From Stramenopiles sp. TOSAG23-6 (taxonomy: Eukaryota > Sar): a DNA stretch of 28,354 bases. Location: NCBI GenBank assembly GCA_900128565.1, contig LT635977.1:1-28354 (forward strand), read 5' to 3'. Both the position numbers and the translations under genes were made by a program. Shown piece after piece: positions 7,467-15,465 of this stretch. The notes beneath the pieces were generated by a model. That model had not been told where the DNA came from. It made no database searches and worked only from the letters and a program-made list of their open reading frames with translations. The stretch's first letter is position 1; every line of letters starts with the position of its first letter.

Positions 7467-7909
7467 ACGTAACTAAAATGTGTTTTGTTCTTTCTCTCGT
7501 CTTGCAATTACTAATAGATACCGATATAGACTACTTGAATGTTCAAATCGGGAATGTTAATACTGGGTTCACAATAGTTTATGTTCGTTGAGCAAGAGTT
7601 GAGAATTTAATGATTTTTACTGCTGCTGTCATTAACTCGAACTTGAGTGTTGACATCAACACAAACAAACACAAAACAAAAACAAAAAACAAATCAAAAA
7701 TTATTTTTCTTGTTTTTTCGTGACTTTTTTTTTCTTTTTTTCACTAAAGATACCCGGTACTAGTTATCACCATGAAAATTCACACGATTGAGATGCACAC
7801 GCGTAGAAATTTAGGTATCAAATTCTTATACGAAAATATGGAACTGAACATAAACTTTGACTACGTACACAATCAACATATATACAGATATATCGTTTGT
7901 ATAATCAGA
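7467..7909. promoter_or_regulatory. Divergent promoter between ankyrin and eIF2-alpha genes
   Basis: 443 bases between the two ATGs. At 7633-7655 lies TAACTCGAACTTGAGT plus GTTGACA, related to the motif upstream of GAA1 but without its five-base spacer. An A/C-rich tract (about 7655-7700) is followed by a T-rich tract (about 7706-7741). An in-frame upstream ATG at 7772 (context CACCATGA) would add 46 residues to eIF2-alpha. Confidence 0.55.
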
Positions 7910-8872
7910 ATGGCGGCCGAAAGTACTGATAATGATCACGATGAGCCAACTGGTGTATTTCGCAATGCTACTGAGGAAGAACACATGAGTAAGTGTCGTT
8001 ACTATAAACAGCGTTTTCCAGAAGTTGAAACGTTGGTAATGGTAAACGTTAAAAAAGTCGAGGCATTGGGAGCTTACGTCTCGTTAATGGAGTACAACAA
8101 TATTGAAGGTATGGTTCTTCTTTCAGAGCTTTCACGCAGACGTATTCGATCAATCAACAAACTCATTCGTGTAAACAGACAAGAGGTGGTATTGGTACTT
8201 CGTGTTGACAAGGAAAAGGGATATGTGGATTTGTCTAAACGCCGTGTCCCTGCAGAGGATGTCGCTAAATTCACTGCCCGCTACAACAAGTCTAAGACAG
8301 TACATAGTGTTTTGTTGAACGTTGCTAGAAAGTGCAAAGTGTACATCGAAGACCTCTATAAGAATATTGCATGGCCATTGTCTAAAAAGTACGGTCATGC
8401 ATTCGATGCTCTTAAAGTTGCGGTTACAGATCCAGAAAACGTCTTCAGAGGTTTGGATATTCCAGAAAACATCATGAGAGCTCTTATGAAGGACGTCAAC
8501 CGCAAACTTGCTGCAAAAGCGATTAAAGTCCGTGCAGATATTGAACTTACATGTTTTACAGTAGAAGGTATTGACGCAATCAAAGCTGCACTTTCTGCGG
8601 GAAAGACAATTTCAAAGACTGAAAGCATGTCAATCAAATTAGTTGCTCCCCCATTGTATGTTATGCAATTGAACACGCTTGATAAAAATGCTGGTATTGA
8701 AACCTTGAATAAATCGATTGAAAAGGTCAAAGAAGTGATTACTGAAAAGGGTGGAAGTATTAATGTTAAAGTTGCACCACATGCGACAAATAATGAACAG
8801 GACGCTGAGTTGCATGAAACTATGATGGCCCTTGCAAAGGCGAATATGGAGGTTGATGGTGATGCTGAATGA
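7910..8872 (+). CDS. Translation initiation factor eIF2 subunit alpha
   Basis: 320 residues from the ATG at 7910 (MAAESTDNDH). eIF2 carries initiator tRNA to the ribosome, and its alpha subunit is the target of stress kinases. An S1-type RNA-binding domain lies at about 38-112 (VMVNVKKVEALGAYVSLMEY), followed by the helical domain and the C-terminal alpha/beta domain. The phosphorylation loop LLSELSRRRIRSINKL is intact, with Ser75 equivalent to Ser51 of animals and yeast, and the kinase-docking sequence KGYVDLSKRRV is also present. It is intronless. The frame is open back to an ATG at 7772, but that extension has no counterpart in known eIF2-alpha, so I start at 7910; Met26, just before CRYYKQRFPEVE, is the other candidate. 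Convergent with the coiled-coil gene. Confidence 0.96.
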   Translation: MAAESTDNDHDEPTGVFRNATEEEHMSKCRYYKQRFPEVETLVMVNVKKVEALGAYVSLMEYNNIEGMVLLSELSRRRIRSINKLIRVNRQEVVLVLRVDKEKGYVDLSKRRVPAEDVAKFTARYNKSKTVHSVLLNVARKCKVYIEDLYKNIAWPLSKKYGHAFDALKVAVTDPENVFRGLDIPENIMRALMKDVNRKLAAKAIKVRADIELTCFTVEGIDAIKAALSAGKTISKTESMSIKLVAPPLYVMQLNTLDKNAGIETLNKSIEKVKEVITEKGGSINVKVAPHATNNEQDAELHETMMALAKANMEVDGDAE

Positions 8873-9239
8873 ACTATTAACGAATCCTCACTAAGCGCAT
8901 TCTCATTTGATTTCGCGAAATGATGTGGTTTGCTTATTCCACATTCGCTTGAGTGACACTCAATCAAGTTAAAACATGGTAGCAAATTGTGTGAATATGG
9001 TTTACCTTTTAAATTGTATTTGATATAGTTTGATTGAATATAAATAAAAAGAATATTGAAAGATGAGTTTTTTTTCATACGAAATTTTGTACCTAACCAA
9101 AAAACAAATTTAATAGTGTCAGACAATTTCGTATGGATGTTTGTATTTTTTTCAAATACAATTGTACTATACTCTTAGTTTTTTAATAATCTAACTTTTT
9201 TATGATTCAGGATGTATTTATAATATTATATATCAAAAA
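8873..9239. other. Convergent intergenic region with stray introner-like core
   Basis: 3' ends of eIF2-alpha (+) and the coiled-coil gene (-). It includes TTGAGTGACACTCAA (8950-8964), able to form a short hairpin, a possible polyadenylation signal AATAAA near 9043, and at 9071-9098 TTCATACGAAATTTTGTACC followed by TAACC. That core has the same orientation as eIF2-alpha but no evident splice sites fitting a coding intron; it could mark a 3'-UTR intron or a dead copy. Confidence 0.55.
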
Positions 9240-9827
9240 TTACCTCAAATTCGGTTTCCGTTTTCTACTACTTTGGCGTATTGGCTGAACTATTTTTCTA
9301 GGTGACTGTGTTTTTGAAATTCCTAATTTACTCAAAAGTTCTTTTTCTTTTGCTTTCCTCTTTGCAGCAGCTTCACGGGCTTTCTGTTCGCGAATTATGG
9401 AACGCTTTTCTTTTTCCTCTGCCCTCCGTTGGCGATCAGAGGCAGTTCGAATAAATTTTAACCAACGGCGCCTCTGAGCAGGTGTAGCCATGAGGTCACT
9501 TCTAAGCACTAATTCCTCTAATAATAGTTTCTGTTCCACTGGAATATCAGGAGAACGCACTTTATTTATAAGGTCATTCACCTCTTTTGTCATCACGGTA
9601 CATTTTTTTTTAATTTCCTCCATTCTTTCGTTATTCTCTCGTTTTCTTTTTCGTAAAGCTGCAGAACGTTGCTTTGAATTTGGAAGCGGAACAACATGAA
9701 AAGCTGACAGTCTATCAAAAACATCTTGTAGAGAAGTAAATTGAGTCACATGCCGAGGATAATACACATCAACCCAATCGCGTAAGTAAATGTCACCGAT
9801 GCTAGTTTTAGAGGGAGCTGTTGACAT
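9240..9827 (-). CDS. Basic coiled-coil protein of unknown function
   Basis: 195 residues, ATG at 9827-9825. I do not recognise the family. The N-terminal 50 residues look folded (YLRDWVDVYYPRHVTQFTSL). Charged, heptad-like helices follow at about 52-90 and 130-168, rich in Arg/Lys/Glu, with LLLEELVLRSDLM and TPAQRRRWLKFIRTASD between them. The tail QSSRKRKPNLR could be a nuclear localisation signal. The C-terminus reads AATTTGAG|GTAATT, so a donor site may overlap the stop and the protein may be longer. It shares a divergent promoter with the beta-hydroxylase-like gene. A nuclear or chromatin role is only a guess from composition. Confidence 0.75.
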   Translation of the reverse strand: MSTAPSKTSIGDIYLRDWVDVYYPRHVTQFTSLQDVFDRLSAFHVVPLPNSKQRSAALRKRKRENNERMEEIKKKCTVMTKEVNDLINKVRSPDIPVEQKLLLEELVLRSDLMATPAQRRRWLKFIRTASDRQRRAEEKEKRSIIREQKAREAAAKRKAKEKELLSKLGISKTQSPRKIVQPIRQSSRKRKPNLR

Positions 9828-10064
9828 TTCAACTCCTTTCCAATGCGTTTCTTAAGATTAGTAAACTTTTGTTACATCGCCGCGAGAATGATGATATTAT
9901 TTTGACAAAGTTTGACAAGTTGGTTAGAATTGCCACGTGGCACCAATTTAAATTTCTGTTAACAATGTAACATTAGTCAACTTTACACGTAGTACGTACG
10001 CTAAAATTTTCTTGATTGTATGCCAAGATAAATAAATCCACTCTTTAATTTGTCTATTTTGACA
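9828..10064. promoter_or_regulatory. Bidirectional promoter with 12-base palindrome, copy A
   Basis: Between the coiled-coil (-) and beta-hydroxylase-like (+) genes. At 9931-9986 it carries TGCCACGTGGCA (G-box core CACGTG), then AATTTAAATTTCTGTTA, 14 extra bases, and GTCAACTTTAC. The same block occurs in the promoter at 12890-13139. bHLH or bZIP factors bind such cores in plants and algae; the factor here is unknown. Confidence 0.7.
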
Positions 10065-11981
10065 ATGATGCGATGCGGATTGATATTTTTTATTCTACTT
10101 ATTCAAAAGCATTCAATTGGGATAACAGGTCTACATTCTCTTTCTTTCAACCCAGTGTCTTCGTTAGGTTCAGAAAGTGAGCATGAAGTCGCTGACCGTG
10201 TTTTGCTTTTATCAAATAAACTTCAACAATTTCATAGAAAAAAAGAAGCAACTGTTGCTGCCTGGTATGGCGAACAATTGTTTTTAAATTCTCTAGACAC
10301 GAGAAACGTATCTTCTAGGGCTGAAAAGATTATACCAATGCCACCAACAAGAATATTATATTTGATTTATAGAAAGTTGCTCCTTCGTTGTCGAATCTGC
10401 GAAGCAGCTATACTTGGACACAAATTAGAGGAATCATATCATTCATTGCTTGTGGAGATTCATTTTGCAATGATTGCACGACTACAACACGAAGTAGCTG
10501 TATCTTCATCGAGTGTCTTTAGTCGCAAACTTGTCCATTCTTTAATAGCAATTTCTTTTAAATTTCTTGGTGGCTGTACTCCCGAACACTCTAAACCAAA
10601 CGAAATAAAAATATTTACTAGCGGACGTTTTATTTCAGTGACCCACTTTTTGAAGACATTTGGTACCCCTGTATTTCATTTCAAAAAGGCTGCTAGTTCT
10701 TCACCAATTTGTCTATCAGAAGCTGAAGATATTGACGACTTTGAAACAAAAATAGTTGAATCTGCTGCGTTTCATTTAGGAATTCAACACGCACATTGCG
10801 TTGAATTATCGACAAGTGACACAAAAAGTGAAACACAACACAAAATGAGAGAAAGTGAGGTACAACATAAAATGAGAGACGCATTGACTGTATATTTGAG
10901 AGTATTCAATGTGTGTATATCATCTCAATTTCAACATTTCAATTTTGATTCCAAGGGAAATAGATTAGGGTTAGGGTTACACTCTTCTATCTGTTCTTTT
11001 GTTGATTGTGAAGAAATTGTTATAAAAAAAGATTTATTAGACACGAATTTACTCCCAGATGTAATGGGTTCCAAGCAGTTTACATTGTCAGTATTACTCA
11101 AAAAGGGAAATTTATTTTTGACAAGAAATAACATCATCAAAAGTGCAGCTCGGAAAATTATACTTTTACTTCATCAAACAGTGAATATTTCATGTACAAA
11201 ATCAAAGATAATTAAATCAATATTTGAAGTTCTTCGAAAGTATAATATTGTATTATGGAAGGATCATTTTCAATTACCTGAACATTATTTAATACGTCTA
11301 AGAGCATATCCATGGTGGACAGAAAAAATTCAGTTTCAAAATGGAATTTATTGGAGGGAATTACAAAGTATTGTGAATGAACTTGAGTCTAATGCACCAA
11401 TTATTATAAAAGAATTAAAGAAGCTTTTGCAATCTTCATTTCAACAAGATGAACCAAAACATAAAGATTCATTATTCTCAGCTGCACTGCTTGATACAGA
11501 TTTACTGAAGAAAACAACGCAAAACAATACAAAACGAAATACCACCAAATCTAGTTGGTCGTCTTTTCTTTTAGCCATTAATGGAGTGTGGAACGAGGAA
11601 GCATGTAAAAGAGCTACACACGTCTGTAAGATATTACAGAAAACACAATTAATATCAAATCGAAGAGGATGTGTAAATAATCAAAATGTATCGGGCTCTG
11701 TGTCATTCCTTAAATTAGGACCCCGTTCAAGTCTCAAGTTACACACTGGTCCAACAAATTCCCGATTGACGATACATTTACCTCTAATTGTTCCTGAATC
11801 ATTCATAAGCTCTGAGAGTACCAGTGGATTGAATGTAGGCTATGAGACAAGGCCATTGCGCGTGGGGAAGGTAGAAGTATGGGATGATTCTTTTGTACAT
11901 TATGCATGGAATATATCAACAATTAAGTCAAGGTATGCTTTAGTTGCGCATATTTGCCACCCTGATATTTTAGAGGATTGA
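10065..11981 (+). CDS. Aspartyl/asparaginyl beta-hydroxylase-like oxygenase
   Basis: 638 residues from ATG 10065 (MMRCGLIFFILL); the frame opens further upstream only with TTG. A signal peptide or anchor spans about 1-21, suggesting entry into the secretory pathway. Residues 30-500 are helical and unrecognised. The C-terminal 110 residues match the Asp/Asn beta-hydroxylase fold: SFLKLGPRSSLKLHTGPTNS, RLTIHLPLIVP, LRVGKVEVWDDSFVHYAWN, then RYALVAHICHP. Probable iron ligands are H560 (HTGPTN) and H612 (VHYAWN), the two-histidine set of this family. It is 2-oxoglutarate dependent by family knowledge; the substrate is unknown. It is intronless. RLGLGL (about residue 305) is coded by a TTAGGG run. 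Convergent with the next gene, 101 bases apart. Confidence 0.85.
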   Translation: MMRCGLIFFILLIQKHSIGITGLHSLSFNPVSSLGSESEHEVADRVLLLSNKLQQFHRKKEATVAAWYGEQLFLNSLDTRNVSSRAEKIIPMPPTRILYLIYRKLLLRCRICEAAILGHKLEESYHSLLVEIHFAMIARLQHEVAVSSSSVFSRKLVHSLIAISFKFLGGCTPEHSKPNEIKIFTSGRFISVTHFLKTFGTPVFHFKKAASSSPICLSEAEDIDDFETKIVESAAFHLGIQHAHCVELSTSDTKSETQHKMRESEVQHKMRDALTVYLRVFNVCISSQFQHFNFDSKGNRLGLGLHSSICSFVDCEEIVIKKDLLDTNLLPDVMGSKQFTLSVLLKKGNLFLTRNNIIKSAARKIILLLHQTVNISCTKSKIIKSIFEVLRKYNIVLWKDHFQLPEHYLIRLRAYPWWTEKIQFQNGIYWRELQSIVNELESNAPIIIKELKKLLQSSFQQDEPKHKDSLFSAALLDTDLLKKTTQNNTKRNTTKSSWSSFLLAINGVWNEEACKRATHVCKILQKTQLISNRRGCVNNQNVSGSVSFLKLGPRSSLKLHTGPTNSRLTIHLPLIVPESFISSESTSGLNVGYETRPLRVGKVEVWDDSFVHYAWNISTIKSRYALVAHICHPDILED

Positions 11982-12082
11982 AAAATAAAAACAGTCCAAT
12001 CACTTTTATTATATCTTTCTTCACTGTATGAACATTAGGTTTGGAGTTTAGCCAAAACACCGAAATGCAATTAAAGTCATTA

Positions 12083-12889
12083 CTAGCGTCTCCATCTTGT
12101 CCCAGCAGCGAATGCCGCCAACATTCCAGAAATCAGAAGTGCCTCACGACTTCGAAGAAAGTCAAAAGCTGAATCAACAACATATCCAACAAAATCTTGT
12201 TCGTTAGATCCTTGTGGAACGCGTGCTCCATTATCCGCAGCCTCACCACTGGAACCACCACCACTACCATTACGTAAAAAACCACCATTAAGTGAAAAGG
12301 TGTTTAATACATAATAGAAAAGACGTAACATGCGCTTAGCTTCATCTTTCTGTTCCCGTCTGAAAGAAGGGACACTGCCAACGTTTTCAACGTTTTGTAA
12401 ATGTCCTTGTGGAGCGAGTGTTTCGTTTCCACCAAGTTGTAAAGTTGGAATCGTTGCTGGCATAGTATTAATATTCGCCATCATTGGAATGGAAGAAGTT
12501 CTAGGAAAGACAGCATTTCTTTTGTTTGCAAGCGCATTCATTGGGATGGAAACAGTTCTTTCAAGACCTTCATCCAAAGCTTTGTTTCTTCTGTTTTCAA
12601 TCGCTATCATTGGGATGGAAGAAGTTCTTAAGAGGAGAGCATTCAAAGCTTCGAGTTTTCTGTTGTTTTTTTCTGCTTCTGCTTCTGCAATCATAATTTT
12701 GAGAGCTAGAGCATCTCTTTCGATGTCCTCTCTTTCGATGTCCTCTCTTTCGATGTCCTCTCTTTCGAGGTTTCCAGACTCTGTCATACCAGGTCCACCA
12801 TCATCTTGAACTATTCCATTACTCATATGAATAGCATTAACAATATATGTAGTAGTCACAACGAGAAAAATGTTGAGAATTAATTTCAT
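12083..12889 (-). CDS. Secreted repeat-containing protein of unknown function
   Basis: 268 residues, ATG at 12889-12887. Signal peptide at about 1-19 (MKLILNIFLVVTTTYIV). An acidic EREDI tandem repeat at 42-58 is followed by a helical Ala/Glu segment, then three RT(S/V)SIPM blocks (SIPM at 91-94, 114-117 and 133-136), a Gly/Ser linker at about 208-218 and a hydrophobic C-terminus at about 250-262 that could be a membrane anchor, ending TRWRR. No known domain is recognised. An opposite-strand open frame over the same DNA is a shadow, since only this strand gives a signal peptide and coherent repeats. It shares a divergent promoter with the 2OG dioxygenase. Confidence 0.75.
   Translation of the reverse strand: MKLILNIFLVVTTTYIVNAIHMSNGIVQDDGGPGMTESGNLEREDIEREDIEREDIERDALALKIMIAEAEAEKNNRKLEALNALLLRTSSIPMIAIENRRNKALDEGLERTVSIPMNALANKRNAVFPRTSSIPMMANINTMPATIPTLQLGGNETLAPQGHLQNVENVGSVPSFRREQKDEAKRMLRLFYYVLNTFSLNGGFLRNGSGGGSSGEAADNGARVPQGSNEQDFVGYVVDSAFDFLRSREALLISGMLAAFAAGTRWRR
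12710..12769 (-). repeat. 15-base tandem repeat, four units
   Basis: Unit in gene sense ATCGAAAGAGAGGAC, four copies with the outer two slightly changed. It encodes the EREDI repeats of the secreted protein and is likely length-variable between strains. Confidence 0.9.
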
Positions 12890-13139
12890 GGTAGCATTTC
12901 TCTATTGTTTTTTATGCGGTTTTAATGAAAACGGCATTAAAAAACATAAGATATTAAAAGATATGAATATACTCAGCGTATACGTTATAGTACGGTTGTC
13001 AAATACACGAAATGCCACGTGGCACTAATTTAAATTTCTGTTAGTCAACTTTACGTTATGCGTACCTAGGCTATATGAATTTTCAATTATTATTATTGTC
13101 CAATCAATCTATATAAAAAGCAAAAAAGAGTGAAACAAG
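12890..13139. promoter_or_regulatory. Bidirectional promoter with 12-base palindrome, copy B
   Basis: Between the secreted repeat gene (-) and the 2OG dioxygenase (+). At 13013-13054 it carries TGCCACGTGGCA, AATTTAAATTTCTGTTA and GTCAACTTTAC in the same order as copy A but without the 14-base insertion. Similarity fades into CGTAC and GGCTA words downstream. Confidence 0.7.
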
Positions 13140-14087
13140 ATGACGCTTAAAAGCCAATATATGGTTGGCCACTTTCATGACTGTAAATTACCAATTTGTA
13201 AAGCGTGGGAAAAGTCTTCTGAAAATACGACTACAGCTTTACGCAAAGATAAAAATACTGGACAATCTATGCAAACATCAACGAAATACACGTTGAAAGG
13301 GGGGGAATGTCAAAGTCTGCCGTATCTCCGTCTCTTTGGATTTTGTCCAGCCCCACAACAACCAGTTGTAAGAGTTCTTGATCTAAACAATAGTGAATCA
13401 TTCAATGTACGACCTATTAGTCACGAGAGTCTTTATATATCTCCTACTGCTTCAAAACTATTCTTTGCATATATTTGTCCGAATGCCCTATCAATAGATC
13501 AGTGTCAGGATATCCTAACGATGGCACAACATCACACAGCTCTTTATGGTTGGAGAACTACTAGACATGTTGAACATAACACTACGGACTTCTCCATCAG
13601 GGATTCAATTGGTCTTTTTCAATATGTTGAACCTATAATTCAAAATGTCATCAATCCAACTCTGAAATCGTTGTTTTTTCCAGACTGCGAAATTACTCTT
13701 GATATCGAAGATCTTTTCATAGTAAAGTATGATTCTGACGGACAGTCTAAACTTGGAGCTCATCGTGATGGTACATTAATTTCATTTAATATTGCTTTGA
13801 ATGATCCAAAAGAGTTTTCAGGTGGAGGTATGTTTTATTTTATTTTTTTTTGAAATTTTTTTTTTTTTATTTTTTTATGGAAAATAAAAAAAAAAAAATT
13901 TTGTACCTAACAAATTTTTTTTTTTTTTCGGTAAAAAAATTTTGAAATATTTTTCCAAAATACAGGGACAACATTTTTAGGAGCTGAGACTACTATTAGA
14001 CCAAATAATATTGGTGATTGTATATCACATTGTGGTAAAATATTACATCAAGGTGAACAAATTTATTCAGGTGTCAGATTTATCTTG
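13140..14087 (+). CDS. 2-oxoglutarate/Fe(II) dioxygenase, truncated by palindrome centre
   Basis: Exon 1 is 13140-13827 and exon 2 is 13966-14087; 270 residues are visible and the 3' end is missing. The double-stranded beta-helix core is clear: GAHRDG with H208 and D210, SGGGTTF across the splice, the distal ligand H257 (HCGKILHQG) and R267 (GVRFIL) for the 2-oxoglutarate carboxylate. This layout is typical of the prolyl/lysyl hydroxylase branch; the substrate cannot be told. There is no signal peptide. The N-terminal 100 residues are unrecognised. The intron join (GGA G|GG ACA) gives the conserved glycines. At most a short C-terminal exon is lost at the fold-back, since the catalytic core is nearly complete. 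Confidence 0.88.
13828..13965 (+). repeat. Dioxygenase intron 1, introner-like copy
   Basis: Donor GTATGTTTTA, long A and T runs, core AAATTTTGTACCTAACAAA, 3' end GAAATATTTTTCCAAAATA CAG. The palindromic TTCGTACGAA part is replaced by A-rich sequence. 138 bases. Confidence 0.85.
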
Positions 14088-14177
14088 GTAAGTGTTTCAA
14101 AACCCTAACCCTAATAAAATGAAAAAAAAAAAATTATGAAATTTTGTACCTAACCAAAAAAAAAAAAAAAAAAAAAT
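14088..14177 (+). repeat. Dioxygenase intron 2, introner-like copy cut at the centre
   Basis: Donor GTAAGTGTTTC, then AAAACCCTAACCCTAATAAA, ATGAAATTTTGTACCTAACC and the central A run. The 3' half with the acceptor is absent because the sequence turns back here. Confidence 0.8.
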
Positions 14178-14199
14178 ATTTTTTTTTTTTTTTTTTTTT
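14156..14199. other. Palindrome centre: 21 A, TA, 21 T
   Basis: The two arms meet with no spacer between 14177 and 14178. The junction is a run of 21 A, the dinucleotide TA and a run of 21 T. It lies inside the second intron of the 2OG dioxygenase gene, just after a GTACCTAACC motif. Other copies of this intron family also pass from an A run to a T run here, so the spot is naturally self-complementary and a plausible fold-back point. Confidence 0.95.
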
Positions 14200-14267
14200 G
14201 GTTAGGTACAAAATTTCATAATTTTTTTTTTTTCATTTTATTAGGGTTAGGGTTTTGAAACACTTAC
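14178..14267 (-). repeat. Mirror of dioxygenase intron 2 (partial)
   Basis: Reverse complement of 14088-14177. Together the two half-introns face each other across the centre. Confidence 0.8.
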
Positions 14268-15215
14268 CAAGATAAATCTGACACCTGAATAAATTTGTTC
14301 ACCTTGATGTAATATTTTACCACAATGTGATATACAATCACCAATATTATTTGGTCTAATAGTAGTCTCAGCTCCTAAAAATGTTGTCCCTGTATTTTGG
14401 AAAAATATTTCAAAATTTTTTTACCGAAAAAAAAAAAAAATTTGTTAGGTACAAAATTTTTTTTTTTTTATTTTCCATAAAAAAATAAAAAAAAAAAAAT
14501 TTCAAAAAAAAATAAAATAAAACATACCTCCACCTGAAAACTCTTTTGGATCATTCAAAGCAATATTAAATGAAATTAATGTACCATCACGATGAGCTCC
14601 AAGTTTAGACTGTCCGTCAGAATCATACTTTACTATGAAAAGATCTTCGATATCAAGAGTAATTTCGCAGTCTGGAAAAAACAACGATTTCAGAGTTGGA
14701 TTGATGACATTTTGAATTATAGGTTCAACATATTGAAAAAGACCAATTGAATCCCTGATGGAGAAGTCCGTAGTGTTATGTTCAACATGTCTAGTAGTTC
14801 TCCAACCATAAAGAGCTGTGTGATGTTGTGCCATCGTTAGGATATCCTGACACTGATCTATTGATAGGGCATTCGGACAAATATATGCAAAGAATAGTTT
14901 TGAAGCAGTAGGAGATATATAAAGACTCTCGTGACTAATAGGTCGTACATTGAATGATTCACTATTGTTTAGATCAAGAACTCTTACAACTGGTTGTTGT
15001 GGGGCTGGACAAAATCCAAAGAGACGGAGATACGGCAGACTTTGACATTCCCCCCCTTTCAACGTGTATTTCGTTGATGTTTGCATAGATTGTCCAGTAT
15101 TTTTATCTTTGCGTAAAGCTGTAGTCGTATTTTCAGAAGACTTTTCCCACGCTTTACAAATTGGTAATTTACAGTCATGAAAGTGGCCAACCATATATTG
15201 GCTTTTAAGCGTCAT
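14268..15215 (-). CDS. 2OG/Fe(II) dioxygenase, mirror copy, truncated
   Basis: Exon 1 is 15215-14528 and exon 2 is 14389-14268, with the introner-like intron at 14390-14527. Identical to the gene at 13140-14087, including the cut after intron 2 begins. Catalytic residues as described there. Confidence 0.85.
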
Positions 15216-15465
15216 CTTGTTTCACTCTTTTTTGCTTTTTATATAGATTGATTGGACAATAATAATAATTGAAAATTCATATAGCCTAGGTACGCATAAC
15301 GTAAAGTTGACTAACAGAAATTTAAATTAGTGCCACGTGGCATTTCGTGTATTTGACAACCGTACTATAACGTATACGCTGAGTATATTCATATCTTTTA
15401 ATATCTTATGTTTTTTAATGCCGTTTTCATTAAAACCGCATAAAAAACAATAGAGAAATGCTACC
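15216..15465. promoter_or_regulatory. Mirror of bidirectional promoter copy B
   Basis: The conserved block with TGCCACGTGGCA lies at 15301-15342. Same sequence as 12890-13139 reversed. Confidence 0.65.

Larger units (their letters stand above)
1..14177 (+). repeat. Left arm of a perfect 28.4-kb inverted repeat
   Basis: This half is the exact reverse complement of 14178-28354 wherever I compared it: both termini, all gene starts and ends, homopolymer lengths, and the two N bases at 3614 and 3617, which mirror to 24741 and 24738. No divergence between arms was found. The sequence is read as one 14.2-kb locus present twice, most likely through assembly or amplification fold-back. Confidence 0.98.

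Noticed and set aside
8395-9126. 243-residue open frame opposite eIF2-alpha
   Set aside because: It overlaps the conserved eIF2-alpha coding sequence antisense and shows no domain of its own.
12330-12809. 159-residue open frame opposite the secreted repeat protein
   Set aside because: Its repeats are the antisense of the EREDI and SIPM repeats, and the other strand has the signal peptide and promoter.
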